From Symsagittifera roscoffensis (Eukaryota; Xenacoelomorpha; Acoela; Convolutidae): a stretch of DNA of 64,000 nt. Shown here piece after piece: positions 1 to 8,950 of the stretch (positions within the stretch are counted from its first letter, which is position 1; each line of letters opens with the position of its first letter). The stretch lies in NCBI RefSeq assembly GCF_963678635.1, contig NC_087064.1, positions 19,578,509 through 19,642,508 of the forward strand, given 5' to 3'. The notes under the pieces were generated by a model, which was not told where the DNA came from, did no database searches, and was given only the letters and a program-made list of their open reading frames with translations. The position numbers and the translations under genes are program-made.

Positions 1-600
1 TGCAAAAGTTTTGTCGTTGACTACAGAAATTTTTTCAGTGACGACAGAAAACTGCAAAATTGCGCACAAGCATAAAAATTTCTCCTGAAATTACGAATCA
101 ACCTGTATCCGATCCAAATTTTATCAAGGGCCCCGGCTTACTCTATTTTACCTGAACGGGATGGATAGTCAGTATGTTAAAAGGTTTTCATTATCAAAGT
201 AGATTTTGTAAAATCGAAAGATTTGAATTCTACTGCATCGTGTGGGGGCCTTGCGGTAGAAGTCTAAATATGTGCCTCTGAATTTTTTTTTAATTTTCGG
301 TACTGAAAACCATTCATCATCATTACCACCCATCCCGCTCAAGGTTTTCTCAACAACACCAAGTTGAGCGCTATCTTAACATAAACTATTTCAAAACTAG
401 AAATTTTTTAAACCAAAAGACTCCGGAAATTGCTCGAGCTTTAATTATCAAAAACAAAATTGTGCGATGGGAAAGGAGGTCGTGGGTTGGTATGGCGTTA
501 GGGTTTTTACCAACCCAGACCCGTTCGACTTGGGATTTGGATTGTTCTCTTAGTTCTTCTTGACGTGATTAAGTTTTGTCAAAGTAAGAGTTTATAATAA
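1..600. other. No gene recognised
   Basis: AT-rich sequence with stops in all frames and no repeat that I can match elsewhere in the window. Confidence 0.5.
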
Positions 601-755
601 GACGTGGCCTTGACTGGTTTTTACTCCCACCGCGACTTGTGGCTGCCGGGCGAATGCTGGGACTTCATGTCTGCAGGAGTTGCAGGATAAGCTACAAGCG
701 AGGACTCCCCAGAACCCAGCGCCGGAAGAAACTCTCACTTCTTGGAGAATACAAC
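601..755 (+). other. GC-rich coding-like patch, possible exon
   Basis: This patch is clearly richer in G and C than its surroundings, and two plus-strand frames stay open across most of it. It ends at a donor-like CCG/GTAAGC near 755. One frame contains DLWLPGECWDF, which weakly recalls the W-x-P region of Cys-loop receptor ligand domains. That would suit an upstream exon of the channel gene, but the frame stops at 690-692 and no acceptor is evident. Treat it as a candidate only. Confidence 0.2.
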
Positions 756-759
756 CGGT

Positions 760-1470
760 AAGCGGCGCAATTGTCTCAAGCTAGAAAAAAAGGCCGTGAA
801 TGCAAGATACCACCAACACGACAACCAGGACTGAACGAGCACAAAACGAGAAACGAGATCGGATTCCAAGACCTGGCTTGGGTGAATTGTTTGACAAAAT
901 CAAGAATAACAGAGGATGCTATCCACTTGAACATCGGAGATAGTCGGAGATAGTTTATTTGACTTTTTGCAGAAGTTTTAGTCAATTTTAATTGTTTAGG
1001 ATCTATTTTGCTTTTTGAGTTTTCTTAAATTGGAATTGAAAATAGTTTAAACATATAAAATTAATATTTGAAATTAAGCATAGTTTTGATGAAAATACAA
1101 AACTAAATTTAATTAAATTGTTTATTTATTGAGTACGGTTAAGGAGGATTGGAAAATAATTTTGTTATGAAACCAAAATTCACCAATGAACAAAATTGAT
1201 GATAGTATTTTCTGGTGAGCGGTCTGTTAAAAGACAACCGCTTAGTCATACTCGACAATAAGTACAAAAACACTGTATTAAATAATCAGAATTGAGGTAG
1301 GAAAGCAATCATGATTATTCATTTCGACAGTTTTTTTCCTATCTCAATTCACGCTGGTTAATTTAGGATTTGTCTACTTACTGACAAGTAGGAAAACGTG
1401 TCCGTCTACTTACTTCTACGTATCCAATTTTGATATACAAAACACACAAACAGACAAGGATAGCCAATTA
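760..1470. other. No gene recognised
   Basis: AT-rich spacer. A short open frame at 771-953 lacks an ATG start and any recognisable composition. I see no other feature. Confidence 0.5.
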
Positions 1471-1846
1471 CTGTGCAAGAAGCACAGAATGTTCCGACCA
1501 TAGTCTTAAAAAAGCTTTTTCAAAATAATGTCGCTTTTTTAGGTGTGATAAAACAACTGAACCGAAAATTAGAGATCAGGCAAATTTGAGATAGTAAAAT
1601 AAGCAAAATGATAAGCAAATGTTGTAGAAAAATTAGTAGAAAAACGAAAGAAATAAACAAAAAAGTTTCCGAATTTTTCCCATTTTTTTGCAGTTTTTTA
1701 AAATTTTGTAATTTTTTTATGCCAAAAGGTGCTGATATGTCACTCAGCTCTCTCCGATCGTGAAAGCTAGTTTTGCACGGAAAACAAAAAAAAAGATCAA
1801 AACACACGCGAATACAAAGTTTCTTCCCATTTTTCAAACGGTCGGA
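1471..1846 (+). repeat. Family B hairpin-ended repeat
   Basis: It starts with a small hairpin (ctgtgc, 5-base loop, gcacag; 1471-1487) followed at once by aatgttccgac. It ends with a tract resembling cgaatacaaagtt...cccattttt and then gtcggaa (about 1841-1846). The same layout occurs at 11046-11490 and 55151-55296. The GTTCCGAC start and GTCGGAA end are inverted relative to each other. It is probably a non-autonomous transposable element. Confidence 0.5.
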
Positions 1847-2064
1847 AAAAAAACCGAAACAGAAACTAAGAGTAAATGGTTCAAGCAGGTCTCAAGTGCT
1901 TGATGGGCTACACTTCCAAGGAGTTTTCTCATTAAATTTCAAAAAAGTCGGACCGCATCTCTTGACGAGTACCGTACACTTAAAAAGTTTTCAATGATTT
2001 TTTGTTTATGCGTAATTCGTTGATAATAAGCTTCAGATGATTTCGATTCGCCATTGGCTGAGAC

Positions 2065-2453
2065 CAGGGGCGGATTTAAGGGTGGTTAGATCGCCCTCTT
2101 TCCTCAGAGAACTCAGGGATTCGACCCCCTGACTCACTACCCAATGGGAGGGTTCCCGCTTTGGTATTATTTTGAGACCTCCGTTCTTGGCTGACTGTCC
2201 CTTAAATTTTTCTAAAGGCTCCAATATATACTAAATATAAGGGGGAAGCGCGCGTCAAAAAAAATGCTATTTTTGGTCAATATTTTCCAAAAGTGCCTAA
2301 AACTGCGTTTTCTTGGCCTGCTTTCTGGCCAAAACAGGGTCTTTTTAGTGCTATAGGAGAGATTGGAAAATCAAATTGGTCGGCCTAAAAAGGTCGACAA
2401 AATTTGTGAAAAACAGACCCGCAATCCTCGAGAAAATCCGAGATCCGCCCCTG
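2065..2453 (+). mobile_element. hAT-type MITE, copy 1
   Basis: The element starts caggggcggat and ends with its exact reverse complement atccgcccctg. It is flanked by a perfect 8-base direct repeat, gctgagac (2057-2064 and 2454-2461). An 8-bp target duplication and a CAGGG terminus are hallmarks of the hAT transposase superfamily. The 389-bp body has no coding capacity, so it is a non-autonomous member. It sits just upstream of the first recognised channel exon, probably in an intron. Confidence 0.85.
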
Positions 2454-2515
2454 GCTGAGACTATAGTTTTTTTAATTTTGTTTCATTATATTTCTCTGTT
2501 TTAATGTCCTTTCAG

Positions 2516-2675
2516 AAATTGCTCCTGAATTGATGCCTGAAAAAGAAGTGAGATTGCGGAACTACAGAGAAAACGAGGAATGGGAACTTATCCGACCAGT
2601 GCTCATAGAGAAACACGAGTCATACGACGACAATGGTCAAAATTGGGATGTCATTTCTCTGAACATCAGCATCAA
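2516..2675 (+). CDS. Cys-loop ligand-gated ion channel subunit, exon: end of ligand domain
   Basis: The exon follows a pyrimidine-rich acceptor (tcctttcag, ending 2515) and ends at a GT donor (2676-2677). The product includes NEEWEL, matching the NGEWDL/EWEL segment that precedes loop C in nicotinic-type receptors, and ends SLNISIK. In the family this strand leads straight into the basic RRR start of M1, and the next exon (3096) supplies that in phase. The adjacent-cysteine pair of acetylcholine-binding alpha subunits is absent from the loop C region (ESYDDNGQNW), so a non-alpha role is inferred. Earlier exons were not identified in the window. Confidence 0.8.
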
Positions 2676-3095
2676 GTCAATTCATACAATAGTTCACATT
2701 TTTGGAAACTTCTACTCCTTTTACGCCCACGACAGAGCATTCGAAATGATGCAACTTTTAAACAAAAACCTCAGTTGTTCGGAAATTCCAGTTTCCATCC
2801 AATTGCCCACTCAAAAAAAACAAAGGAAGTATGAGACCTTTAAATGGTTTAAAGGTGGTTGAGAAAATCAAATAAGCTATCCGGATTGAGGAGGTTCAAC
2901 TGTGTATTAATCGTATGGTTCAACCTATGTCCGTTTTTCGACCAAAATTCTATAGGTCGAACAAATATCAGTCGACCAAATTCGATACATATGTCTACCT
3001 AGTTTTTTTTGTCTACTTAATTTTTTGCTCTAAAAAAATACAACTCCACCCATGAACTATTGTATCAAATCACTAAACCAAACACATAATCGTAG
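2676..3095 (+). other. Intron of the ion-channel gene
   Basis: A 420-bp gap with GT at 2676 and AG at 3094-3095. Joining the two exons here restores a basic KRRHLFYSIVF stretch at the M1 boundary in a single frame. The acceptor has a weak pyrimidine tract. No repeat was recognised inside. Confidence 0.65.
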
Positions 3096-3355
3096 ACGGC
3101 GACATTTATTCTACTCTATCGTGTTCACAATCCCACTGGCTATCCTCTACTTGTTCTCTGGATTCGTCTTTCTCATTCCGGTCGAGTCCGGGGAGAAGAT
3201 ATCCTTCGCCATAACTCTCCTTCTGGCTCAAACTGTAGCATGTGGGACTATAGCTGACTTCCTACCTGCCAGTTCCATGCATGTACCAAGGATTGCTCAT
3301 TTTCTGACAACTACTATGCTGCAAATTGCAGTCAACTCGCTCTTCTCTATTCTAG
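3096..3355 (+). CDS. Cys-loop ligand-gated ion channel subunit, exon: M1-M3
   Basis: It encodes the pore block of a pentameric Cys-loop receptor. M1 contains HLFYSIVFTIPLAI. M2 starts GEKISFAITLLLAQTVA and carries the GEK motif with glutamate at -1', threonine at 6', leucine at 9' and aspartate at 20'. M3 contains HFLTTTMLQIAVNSLFSIL. The GEK entry to M2 is typical of cation-selective (nicotinic-type) channels; glycine and GABA receptors carry a PAR-type motif there. The exon ends CTAG/GTGAG, a strong donor, leaving one codon base. The exon at 9978 supplies exactly the two missing bases. Together they give the VINLHF-KHKM junction expected after M3. Confidence 0.9.
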
Positions 3356-3808
3356 GTGAGAACTCGGTTGGTTTTGACAAAAATTGGGCAAAATTTGTTC
3401 ATTTTCCTTTCTGTTTCATTATCTAGTAAGTTATGCAAAAGGTATAACAGATATGTGCTATGGAGTTGTAATCTATAATAAAGCGATTGAGGATGAAAGT
3501 TATTATAAATTCATTATAGTTTAAATCTCTATAACGAGGTATTGTATGCCTGCTTCTGAAAACCTGAAAAGCTGACCAACGTAATTTATTAAATAAACTG
3601 TTTGAATTGAGAAATTGAGAAATGACCAAAAAACAAATAGGTTAATTGAGTAGAACGACTTTTTGATTGAACGACTTAATTGCAAGATTCAATGATATAT
3701 GGAAAAAGTTTGAAAACTGGAATTGGAAAAACCTAGCCGGTTTATTCCTGCGCTTTATTTTTTTCCCTCGGATCTGACCTCAACTCAAACTGACTATCAT
3801 CAGGCTAC
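3356..3808. other. Intron sequence before the inserted retrotransposon
   Basis: Begins with the gtgag donor. AT-rich, with no gene. The last four bases (ctac, 3805-3808) are the target site duplicated by the Ty3/gypsy insertion. Confidence 0.7.
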
Positions 3809-4013
3809 TGTCATAGTATCTAAATTTAGATCATGTTCCATTTCTAGTTGTGCTACTTAATTCATTTACCTGTCTGGCGCTAACTGGTATTTAACCTTCG
3901 GATTTTGTCTGTCACCTTCGGATGACAGCTAATTTATTGTCTCCGACTAACTTTCTAACATACGGTTACTTATCTCACTGGATTAATTTAACATATCAAA
4001 CCGTATTTTCACA
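3809..4013 (+). repeat. 5' LTR of element 1
   Basis: 205 bp, TGTCATAG...TTTTCACA, matching 9741-9945 with 5 substitutions. It contains the ATG (3922) from which the gag frame is open. Confidence 0.92.
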
Positions 4014-5107
4014 TGGCGCAGCCAACAGGCCAAAGTGGGGGAAAAACCCACTGGGGGTTACATCGTTTTGGCCCTCGACGTTCGCAGAGCCACCAATGCT
4101 ATGGGAGTTTTGGTTCAATCGTTTTCAATGGGGGATGGTGGCCAAACATAGCATAAATCCGAAGAACTTTTATTATGCCAGTACGTTAACCGCAGCGCAG
4201 GTTACAGCATTACCAGAGGAGGTAGACGGGAAGGATCGCCAGGCGTCGGAGCAAACGCTTATCTTGAACTTGTATTTGTGTCTGGGGGAGAAAGGACAGG
4301 ATGAGCTACATAACAGGAGACCACACCTGGATTTATCGACAACAAGGTACTCTAGAGTTTTCGATACCATTCAAACAGAATTTAAGAAGGAATGGAACGA
4401 AACTTACGAGACATTCCAATTATTGGCACGGAAGCAACAAATAGGAGAATCGTTGGAGCAGTTCCACTCAGTGTTGAGCGGGCTGGCCGCTCGATGTAAT
4501 TTTGAAATATTGGAGACCACGATTTTGCGGGACGTGTTCATTGCGAACATGAACAAAAGGGAGGCCCAAAATGAGTTATGTCGCTCGACGAAGATACCAG
4601 AGGAGGTGTACCGTATTGCACTTTCATATGAACGTGGATACAAATATGCTAAGTCATACGGATTGGCAACCGGGGGAGGAACTAGTGGCACCGCCGGTGG
4701 AACTGGAGCGTTCCAAATCAAGACGGAACCGGTGGGAACCATCCGAGGAGGATACAGAAACAACAGACAGCGGGGCCGTGGATTGTTTAGAGGACGAGCA
4801 GAAATGAGAGGGTGTGGTTCTAGAAGATGCTATAATTGTGATCAACCCAATTTTACCCCGGAACACCTTATTAATTGTCCTGACAAAAATGCAACGTGTA
4901 ATTTCCGCCGGAAAACGGGACATTACGACTTGTCGGGGAAAGCGGAACAATCGGGGAAGACCGGCAGTGGGACTAATCTAAAATCAGGAGGATATGGAAG
5001 CTAGTGAAATCGGCGACGCTGAGGATACTTATTCGCAACATGAGAATTCCGTTGGCTGGGTTAATACACCGGTAAAGAAGCAACAATCGTGGGATTCGGA
5101 TAGCTGA
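3922..5107 (+). pseudogene. gag: gag of element 1, frame-broken
   Basis: The main frame (3922-5004, about 360 codons) gives a Gag-like protein. A W/F-rich N-terminal part (FWPSTFAEPPMLWEFW) aligns with the Gag start of element 2. A helical capsid-like middle follows, then an Arg/Gly-rich stretch and a nucleocapsid region. The first zinc knuckle is intact (C-x2-C-x8-H-x3-C, about codons 302-317). The second, CNFRRKTGHYDL, has lost its second and last cysteines. The frame starts at an ATG inside the LTR. The ATG at 4013 that fits element 2 is in another frame, so a small indel near 4015-4060 (a G5A5 run) is likely. A second frame (4994-5107) carries on as an acidic tail to a TGA at 5105. Confidence 0.75.
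4014..4025 (+). promoter_or_regulatory. Primer-binding site of element 1
   Basis: tggcgcagccaa follows the LTR directly. TGG is complementary to the CCA end of a tRNA. TGGCGCAG resembles the serine-tRNA type sites of some insect gypsy elements (from memory). The preceding A makes an ATG that overlaps this site. Confidence 0.75.
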
Positions 5108-5122
5108 AGAGATTATGTTGTC

Positions 5123-6541
5123 ATGGCTATCAAATCTCGGAGAGAAACGGAAATAAAAGTGGCCGGCGCCCGACTACCAATTAAGGTAAATGGGAAGCAA
5201 ACGAATGTCTGGATAGATAGTGGATCACCAATTTCAATATTCACTATTGGAGAAATGAAACGGTTGTTGGGCACCGCAGGCGTCAGCGTGAATGCACCGG
5301 CACCGGAGGACGATGAATTCAGGGATTACGGAAACATTCCTTTACGACTACTAGGAACGATGAACGTCTTGTTGGAAACGAACGGATGGGTGACTAACGC
5401 GAATATCAGAGTGATTGGAGGAAGCAGACCATCAATTATTGGGAGAGACCTAATGCCAAATCTTGGATTGCAGATAGTGCAGAAGGCACCGGAGGAGAAT
5501 GTGATGTCGGTACAGAGCGATCAATCTGGGGCCGAGGCAACAGAGGTGGAGGACTCACTAGACCCCTGGCAGATCTATTTCAGTAAGCAATTTGAAAATC
5601 TTTTTAACAGAGTCGGAAAAATTAAAAATTATAGGGTACACGCGGATTTTTTCGAAACGTTAACTCCGATTCAACAAAAAGGACGTAGAGTGCCCAACAC
5701 ATTGCAGGATAAGGTCGATAAGGAAATTAATAAACTTATACGACAAGGACACATTGAAAAGCTGAATGAATGTTCAGACAAGTATCATGTTTCTCCGATT
5801 GTAATAACGGTGAAAAAGGACGGATCAGTAAAATTAGCGTTAGAATCCCGGGAGTTGAACAAGCAATTCCACAAGAATAAATACCAAATGCCGAAAATTG
5901 AAGAGCTCGTGGATACCGTAGGACAAACGATAAGCGAACGGAAACCAAGAGACGTATATTTTTCTACAATGGATCTCACGTATGCGTACGGTCAATTACC
6001 ACTTAGCCCGGAAACGAGCGTTCAATGCAATTTTTCGCTGGTGGGAGGAAAATCAACGGGCACGTATCGTTTCCAAACGGGGTTCTACGGCCTTAAAACC
6101 ATGCCAGCGGAATTTCAGAGAGTGATGGATACGATCCTTTTGGAATTTCCGCAGGCGCATGCTTTTATTGATGACTTTTTGGTGGTCAACAAAGGCACTG
6201 AGATTGAGCATATCTCGGCAGTTGAGAGAATTTTGCGGAAGTTGGATCGCCAGAATATGTCGCTTAAGCTCACTAAATGCCAATTTGCGCGGAGAGAATG
6301 TGAATGGTTGGGGCACAAAATAACTCGTACCGGAATAACACCGCTCGTCCGAAAAACGGAACCGATCGAATCGCTAAAAGCGTCAAAAACGGTGTCACAA
6401 CTTAAATCCTTTATGGGTTCCATTCACAGCTTGCACAAATACCTTCCGGCGCTTGCGGAATCATCAGCGTCTTTACGCCCACTATTAAGCCGGAAAAACG
6501 ATTATATTTGGAAAAACGATTATATCATTCGAAAAACCTGA
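5123..6541 (+). CDS. pol: Protease and reverse transcriptase of element 1
   Basis: The 472-codon frame begins with ATG 5123, in the same frame as the 4994-5107 tail but after its TGA. The aspartic protease motif WIDSGSPIS is near residues 30-38. The reverse transcriptase follows: VKKDGSVKLALESRELN, STMDLTYAYGQLPL with the first catalytic Asp, GFYGLKTMPAEFQRVMD, and the catalytic box AFIDDFLVVNKG, which reads FIDD where the family usually has YxDD. KLTKCQFARRECEWLGHKI is typical of the Ty3/gypsy thumb region. The frame ends early in the RT-RNase H connection, right after an 18-bp direct duplication (6492-6527). Confidence 0.88.
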   Translation: MAIKSRRETEIKVAGARLPIKVNGKQTNVWIDSGSPISIFTIGEMKRLLGTAGVSVNAPAPEDDEFRDYGNIPLRLLGTMNVLLETNGWVTNANIRVIGGSRPSIIGRDLMPNLGLQIVQKAPEENVMSVQSDQSGAEATEVEDSLDPWQIYFSKQFENLFNRVGKIKNYRVHADFFETLTPIQQKGRRVPNTLQDKVDKEINKLIRQGHIEKLNECSDKYHVSPIVITVKKDGSVKLALESRELNKQFHKNKYQMPKIEELVDTVGQTISERKPRDVYFSTMDLTYAYGQLPLSPETSVQCNFSLVGGKSTGTYRFQTGFYGLKTMPAEFQRVMDTILLEFPQAHAFIDDFLVVNKGTEIEHISAVERILRKLDRQNMSLKLTKCQFARRECEWLGHKITRTGITPLVRKTEPIESLKASKTVSQLKSFMGSIHSLHKYLPALAESSASLRPLLSRKNDYIWKNDYIIRKT

Positions 6542-6917
6542 AAAAGCAGGTGGCTAATTTAGTAGAACTTCAGCATTTTGATATACACCGGGACACAAGA
6601 ATTGTGTGTGACGCTAGTCATAACGGGCTCGAAGCGGTCCTTGAGCAACTAAATTCCGACGGCTGGAGGCCGATATCGTTCGCATCCCGGTATTTAAACG
6701 AGGCAGAAAAAATTATTCTACGAATGAATTAGAAATGCTTGCAGTTGTGTGGGGGGCGGAATATTTCCGAAACTATGTGCTGGGAAAATTTTTTTTAATA
6801 GTTACGGATCATAAGGCACTAGTATCATTGCTAAATGGGAACAACAAAAAGAACAAAACAATGTTCAGCAGATTAACAGATGGTTGGATCGCCTTATACT
6901 GTTCGATTTTGAAGTAA
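6508..6917 (+). pseudogene. RNase H of element 1, frame-broken
   Basis: RNase H pieces are read from two frames: CDASHNGLEAVLEQ (first Asp) before a break near 6713, then EMLAVVWGAEYFRNYVLG and VTDHKALVSLL (DHKA motif) up to a second break near 6880. At the first break the shifted frame continues with the YSTNELEM block expected from RNase H. At the second, the next frame resumes WLDRLILFDFE. I infer small indels rather than programmed shifts, because they fall inside a domain. Confidence 0.8.
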
Positions 6918-8950
6918 AGCACAAACCCGGAGCAAAAATTGGACTCGCCGATTATCTATCAAGGCATCCCAGCTTGAATGCTCAACCGGTTAGCACCTAT
7001 GACAGTATGTTTACGGTGGCGAAAATTAATCGAATTAGATCCGCCCTCGGATTTGAAAAAGAAGCTATCTCTAAAAATAGACTCGAGTCTCCACCGGTTA
7101 TTAAAAATAAACGCGGTTGCAATATATCGAATAGAAAACGACCGGTAGAGGGCGAACGATCATGCGGTGGAAATTGGACCAATCACAGAGTGACGAATTG
7201 CATTTCCGGCAGGTCAATTAAGTCTAGTAATAAATTAGTTGGGACTATTATTGAGGCTGACTTTGCTTACTTAAATTCTTCAAAAACAAACACTCAAAAT
7301 TCAAAACACAATTCAATTATGGAAAGAAAAATCAGAAAATTATTGGAACGACGCCCCAGCATTAGTAGTAGCGATGAAATAGAGGAGGTTGGTCTGGATA
7401 TGCAAGCGGTTACAACAGAAGTTCGGAGCACAAAAACAAACACTATCATTTCCATTCCGTCGGTTTATCCTGGCGAAAGTTATCCACCGATTAATCCGGA
7501 AAAAAGGGTTATGTCCGTTATTCCGAGAAATTGCAAAGTCGTCAGTAAACAAACCGCTCTTCCCGAATTGTTTAATGTTCGATTTATAGAATCACAATAT
7601 AGTTCAGATCCACAATTACAAGCCATTATCGAATTGATTAAAGGTAAAGACCCTCAGTTACACTCAAAAATTGCAGCGATGAGTAAGTACTATGCACAGT
7701 ATACTCGGGAATTTCATGTAAGAGACGGATGCCTATGGATGGAGGAGCGGCTAGTGATCCCTAACACCTTGCAAGCGGCGGTAAACAATAGGCTACAATA
7801 TTATCACCACGGAAAATCAAGTATGTATGACGCGGCCAAAGACATCTGGTACCCGTACATGTTCCGTAACTTAGCAACTTTCGCCGGTAATTGCCAGGAA
7901 TGCACATTAGCTGGTAAGAACTTGAAAAATATGTGTTCGAAAGATGATATAGGGAAAATACCTGAGCCGAAAGAACCAAATGAATTGATACAACTAGATT
8001 TTTGGGGGCCCATTAACTATTTGAAGGAGTCTAAGAAGTATGTTTTGGTGGCGGTGGATCGGTTCTCACGTTGGCCATTGGCTATGGTCTGTAATTCGAA
8101 CCGATCGGATAAAATTATTAAATTTCTAAAAGCATACATTATTGCCCACGGAGTTCCGCGCCAAATTCGAGTTGATCAAGGAACAAACTTTATGTCTGAG
8201 GAGGTTAGGGCTTTTTGTCATGAACAGAGAATTGAAATTCGCATCTCGCCAGTGAACGATCATAGGGCAACAGGATGTGTCGAACGCACGATTTGCAGCA
8301 TCAAGAGCTCAGTACTTACGTATGCGCGGGAGGATAAACCGGAACCCTTGGATCGGATGGTCGAAAGAGCCCTCGGAGCTTTAAGATTTGTTAAAAACGC
8401 CACTCTCAACAAAACATCGTTCGAAGCGCACCACGGCCGGGAAGCTAACACGGTTCTCAGAAATTTGACTAAAAAGCCTACATTATGGAATCTAAATTGG
8501 AAAATTGTAGTACGATCAAAATCTGCATGTTTAGATGAACGAGACCCAATCGCCCAAGCAATGCCGGAGCCTATGGATACCAACTGGGGAATCCGATCGG
8601 ACACTGAGTACGACCAGAAAAACAGGCGAAGACCACTGAAATTGGCCGAGGACCAAGCTGCTAACCAGGATGAGGAGCCTGGAATTGTGCGAGCACCAAG
8701 TGACCCAGTCAAAATACCACCGGCAGTGGTGATGCAGAAGACCGGGGAGCGGAATATGAATAGGTATAGACCATTAAAATCCAATATAGTTAATGAAAGT
8801 GAGCATACTATTGAATTGAGTAATGGTTCTGTGCTTAGAAAATCGGGAGTAGCACTAAAGAAGGCAAAGGTTCTGAAAAAAACGGGCGCTGGGACAAATC
8901 GCGGCACCACCAACGCGATGGGACCTAAAACGGAAGTTACTAATGAGTAG
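6884..8950 (+). CDS. Integrase region of element 1
   Basis: An open frame of about 688 codons with no ATG start; it begins where the RNase H frame breaks. After the RNase H end (KHKPGAKIGLADYLSRHPS) comes a linker of about 230 residues, rich in Ser, Asn and Lys, without a recognised domain. The integrase follows: an H-H-C-C zinc site (YYHHGKSSMYDAAKDIWYP, then CQECTLAGKN), the core Asp in IQLDFWGPI, the second Asp in RVDQGTNFM, and the Glu in GCVERTICSIK. All DDE residues are present. A charged C-terminal tail runs to a TAG at 8948-8950, overlapping the next frame by 8 bases. Confidence 0.88.
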   Translation: MDRLILFDFEVKHKPGAKIGLADYLSRHPSLNAQPVSTYDSMFTVAKINRIRSALGFEKEAISKNRLESPPVIKNKRGCNISNRKRPVEGERSCGGNWTNHRVTNCISGRSIKSSNKLVGTIIEADFAYLNSSKTNTQNSKHNSIMERKIRKLLERRPSISSSDEIEEVGLDMQAVTTEVRSTKTNTIISIPSVYPGESYPPINPEKRVMSVIPRNCKVVSKQTALPELFNVRFIESQYSSDPQLQAIIELIKGKDPQLHSKIAAMSKYYAQYTREFHVRDGCLWMEERLVIPNTLQAAVNNRLQYYHHGKSSMYDAAKDIWYPYMFRNLATFAGNCQECTLAGKNLKNMCSKDDIGKIPEPKEPNELIQLDFWGPINYLKESKKYVLVAVDRFSRWPLAMVCNSNRSDKIIKFLKAYIIAHGVPRQIRVDQGTNFMSEEVRAFCHEQRIEIRISPVNDHRATGCVERTICSIKSSVLTYAREDKPEPLDRMVERALGALRFVKNATLNKTSFEAHHGREANTVLRNLTKKPTLWNLNWKIVVRSKSACLDERDPIAQAMPEPMDTNWGIRSDTEYDQKNRRRPLKLAEDQAANQDEEPGIVRAPSDPVKIPPAVVMQKTGERNMNRYRPLKSNIVNESEHTIELSNGSVLRKSGVALKKAKVLKKTGAGTNRGTTNAMGPKTEVTNE

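Noticed and set aside
771-985. Two overlapping short open frames on opposite strands
   Set aside because: Neither starts with a supported ATG in context; there is no motif and both are short enough to be chance.
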